NCBI GenBank assembly: GCA_014804675.1
Contig: JAAUZH010000014.1
Span: 40,012-73,449 of the forward strand
Origin: Lachnospiraceae bacterium
GTDB lineage: Bacteria > Bacillota > Clostridia > Lachnospirales > Lachnospiraceae
Length of the DNA stretch: 33,438 bases
Direction: 5' to 3'
Shown here: piece after piece, positions 32,696 to 33,438 of the stretch
Layout of the letters: each line of letters opens with the position of its first letter
Position numbering within the stretch: position 1 is the first letter of the stretch
Position numbers and translations under genes: made by a program
Notes under the pieces: generated by a model
Seen by the model: only the letters and a program-made list of their open reading frames with translations
Database searches by the model: none
What the model was told of the DNA's origin: nothing

Positions 32696-32812
32696 TCACT
32701 TGGATCGTGGGGAAGTTAGAGGTAATATGCGAGTGATGCTGCCGGTGATGTCATTCATGATGCCGTTCATGTGGACACCCATGAGCTGGTACAGTGCAGA
32801 TTCCTTTGCCAT
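32696..32812 (-). CDS. 38-residue small protein
   Basis: The ATG at 32812 is preceded by AAAGGAGGG at good spacing, and the frame ends at 32696. The product reads MAKESALYQLMGVHMNGIMN then DITGSITRILPLTSPRSK. It is amphipathic rather than a membrane helix. The strong ribosome site supports translation. It may be a small mobile-element protein or the start of a truncated one. The opposite-strand frame over the same bases lacks a ribosome site. Confidence 0.45.
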   Translation of the reverse strand: MAKESALYQLMGVHMNGIMNDITGSITRILPLTSPRSK

Positions 32813-32894
32813 GCTATCCCTCCTTTCCGTGGTGTCGTATTTTAACTCTGAAACGGGGGATTGGCAAGCGGAAAATAAAAAGCCGGAATCGCTC

Positions 32895-32923
32895 TTGTAG
32901 CGTCCGACATTTTTTGATAAAAT
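32895..32923 (+). promoter_or_regulatory. Promoter of the small hydrophobic peptide gene
   Basis: TTGTAG (32895-32900) and TAAAAT (32918-32923) are 17 bases apart. The expected start near 32930 gives an mRNA leader of about 110 bases before the peptide start, long enough for the structures described at 32934-33030. Confidence 0.6.
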
Positions 32924-32968
32924 ACATCTATGGGGTACTGCCATAACGGTAGGCGGCTAGTTCTTCTG

Positions 32969-33030
32969 CGGAGGGACTGTGACCCTCCGATTACATAGAA
33001 ACCTGCTTGCAGGAATCTGGGAAAGGAGGG
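32969..33030 (+). promoter_or_regulatory. Leader hairpin able to mask the ribosome site
   Basis: CGGAGGG (32969-32975) pairs with CCCTCCG (32983-32989) around a 7-base loop. The same CCCTCC can instead pair perfectly with GGAGGG of the ribosome site (33025-33030). The first hairpin thus mimics and competes with the ribosome site, a possible translational switch. Confidence 0.5.
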
Positions 33031-33038
33031 CTGAGTGG

Positions 33039-33143
33039 ATGTTGACGATTGAAGGATTGATTTCAGTGCTTGGCTTATGCCTGACCTGCTTCGGTCTCGG
33101 ATACGCCATCGGAAGCAAAGATAATAATAAACCACAAAAATAG
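33039..33143 (+). CDS. 34-residue single-helix peptide, candidate type I toxin (holin-like)
   Basis: The ATG at 33039 follows AAAGGAGGG (33022-33030). The peptide starts MLTIEGLISVLGLCLTCFGL, continues GYAIGS and ends in a charged tail KDNNKPQK: one membrane helix of about 20 residues with a short polar C-terminus. That is the form of Fst/TxpA/holin-like toxins of Firmicutes. A convergent promoter and shared terminator lie just downstream. Membrane-damaging activity is inferred from form and context only; it could also be a harmless small membrane protein. Confidence 0.65.
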   Translation: MLTIEGLISVLGLCLTCFGLGYAIGSKDNNKPQK

Positions 33144-33180
33144 CCGTCCCACGTCCGCAAAACTAAGGCGACTATTTTTG
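33135..33180. terminator. Bidirectional terminator between peptide gene and antisense RNA
   Basis: CAAAAATAG (33135-33143) pairs with CTATTTTTG (33172-33180), extended inward by CG pairs after one mismatch. The T run on one strand and the A run on the other allow use from both directions. The stem includes the peptide stop codon. Confidence 0.6.
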
Positions 33181-33226
33181 TTTGCTTAAATTCGGACTAG
33201 CCGTCTATCGGCAGTACCTTTATGTA
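33135..33226 (-). ncRNA. Predicted antisense RNA (type I antitoxin candidate)
   Basis: A strong minus-strand promoter (33260-33232) should start RNA near 33225, reading toward the peptide gene and ending at the shared terminator at about 33135. The RNA would be roughly 90 bases and complementary to the end of the peptide gene and the mRNA 3' region. No transcript evidence is available. Confidence 0.55.
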
Positions 33227-33231
33227 AATAT

Positions 33232-33260
33232 ATCTTAGCAGATTTATGCAGAATTGTCAA
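33232..33260 (-). promoter_or_regulatory. Convergent (antisense) promoter
   Basis: On the minus strand TTGACA (33260-33255) and TAAGAT (33237-33232) are exactly 17 bases apart. It is closer to consensus than the sense promoter, as expected when an antisense RNA must be in excess. Confidence 0.7.
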
Positions 33261-33433
33261 ATCCGGTGGAGTGTTCTGCTGGACTCATTCTATACCGAAT
33301 TCCGCACAAAATCAAGCGGAAAGCGCAATTTGTCGAATGGCTCATGGGGTGGGGTAAAGGGGGTAAACATTTTTACCCCGGGGTAAAAAGTCCACTAAGT
33401 ATCGTAGCGGCACAGGCGGCTATAAATAATTGA
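33239..33433 (+). CDS. Mobile-element-type gene end, start unclear
   Basis: An uninterrupted frame of 64 codons between stops ends at TGA 33431-33433: LYRIPHKIKRKAQFVEWLMG, WGKGGKHFYPGVK and SPLSIVAAQAAINN. Composition is clearly protein-like and basic; the tail matches a C-terminus I associate with clostridial mobile elements, but I cannot name the family. There is no convincing start or ribosome site, so it is a fragment or starts at a rare codon. A decayed relative ends at 23803. Confidence 0.45.
   Translation, partial: QIYAELSNPVECSAGLILYRIPHKIKRKAQFVEWLMGWGKGGKHFYPGVKSPLSIVAAQAAINN
33370..33389. repeat. 20-bp perfect palindrome with GGGGTAAA repeats
   Basis: TTTTTACCCC-GGGGTAAAAA is a perfect palindrome. 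GGGGTAAA also occurs twice just upstream (about 33351-33367) in direct orientation. It lies inside the coding frame above. It may bind a dimeric protein, or simply encode this protein. Confidence 0.6.
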
Positions 33434-33438
33434 TGCCA

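Larger units (their letters stand above)
32934..33218. repeat. Inverted repeat flanking the peptide gene (matching 5' leaders)
   Basis: GGTACTGCC (32934-32942) and CGGCTAGT (32954-32961) recur in inverted orientation as ACTAGCCG (33196-33203) and GGCAGTACC (33210-33218). Because promoters point inward from both sides, the sense mRNA and the predicted antisense RNA both begin a few bases before GGTACTGCC and carry the same leader motif. Confidence 0.7.

Noticed and set aside
32646..32900. 84-codon plus-strand frame
   Set aside because: Starts inside a hairpin with no ribosome site and is the complement of the 38-residue gene that has one.
1..33438. CRISPR arrays, tRNA and rRNA genes
   Set aside because: No spaced identical repeats, cloverleaf-like or rRNA-like sequence was recognised on either strand by eye.

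Overview
The window looks like a low-to-medium GC chromosome of a gut Clostridia species, most likely Lachnospiraceae. The reasons are strong AGGAGG-type ribosome binding sites, a TnpV fragment of Tn4451-type elements, lantibiotic-immunity and VncRS-like gene sets typical of that family, and the style of its VWA, FlxA-like and CPBP proteins. No rRNA or tRNA gene was seen. This is an accessory region: intact regulatory and transport operons sit among many decayed genes (ArsC-like, galactokinase, HAD phosphatase, MATE, aldo/keto reductase, flavodoxin, MetQ, MalY/PatB and mobile-element fragments). All functional names come from reading the translations; no database search was possible.

Layout. 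1-2.4 kb: truncated genes, a PH-domain membrane protein and two zinc-ribbon proteins. 2.5-4.4 kb: an intact VWA lipoprotein, followed by a galactokinase pseudogene. 5.4-8.3 kb: two GNAT acetyltransferases, a HAD fragment, an HTH-methyltransferase fusion and CsaA. 8.6-11.5 kb: a LysR regulator divergent from a small protein and a YcjY-like alpha/beta hydrolase, then a broken lipoprotein/aldo-keto reductase. 11.5-13 kb: mobile-element debris. 13.1-14.8 kb: a membrane-anchored MerR regulator with a zinc ribbon, overlapping a CPBP intramembrane protease gene by one base.

15.3-22.3 kb is a sulfur/thiol island: TcdA, a truncated TtcA-like gene, an Rrf2 regulator with three cysteines, and an amino-acid (predicted cystine) ABC transporter operon. 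The operon begins with a near-consensus promoter, then a 38-residue leader peptide with five cysteine codons, then an intrinsic terminator whose 5' arm can instead pair with the leader coding sequence. A stand-alone glutamate-cysteine ligase follows, overlapping a PBECR4-like gene. MetQ and MalY/PatB remnants between these genes show the island once held more sulfur genes. The cysteine-leader attenuator is the strongest candidate here for an undescribed regulatory system.

22.7-28.7 kb: a FlxA-like coiled-coil protein, then a lantibiotic-immunity type two-component system divergent from its ABC transporter, with 11-bp-spaced direct repeats between them. 29.1-32.6 kb: a second two-component system, whose kinase is split by an in-frame TAA, and a lipoprotein with a candidate regulator site. 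32.9-33.3 kb: a candidate type I toxin-antitoxin locus, with a 34-residue one-helix peptide, a convergent antisense promoter, a shared terminator and matching 5' leaders on both RNAs. The window ends in a mobile-element-like gene end with a 20-bp palindrome.
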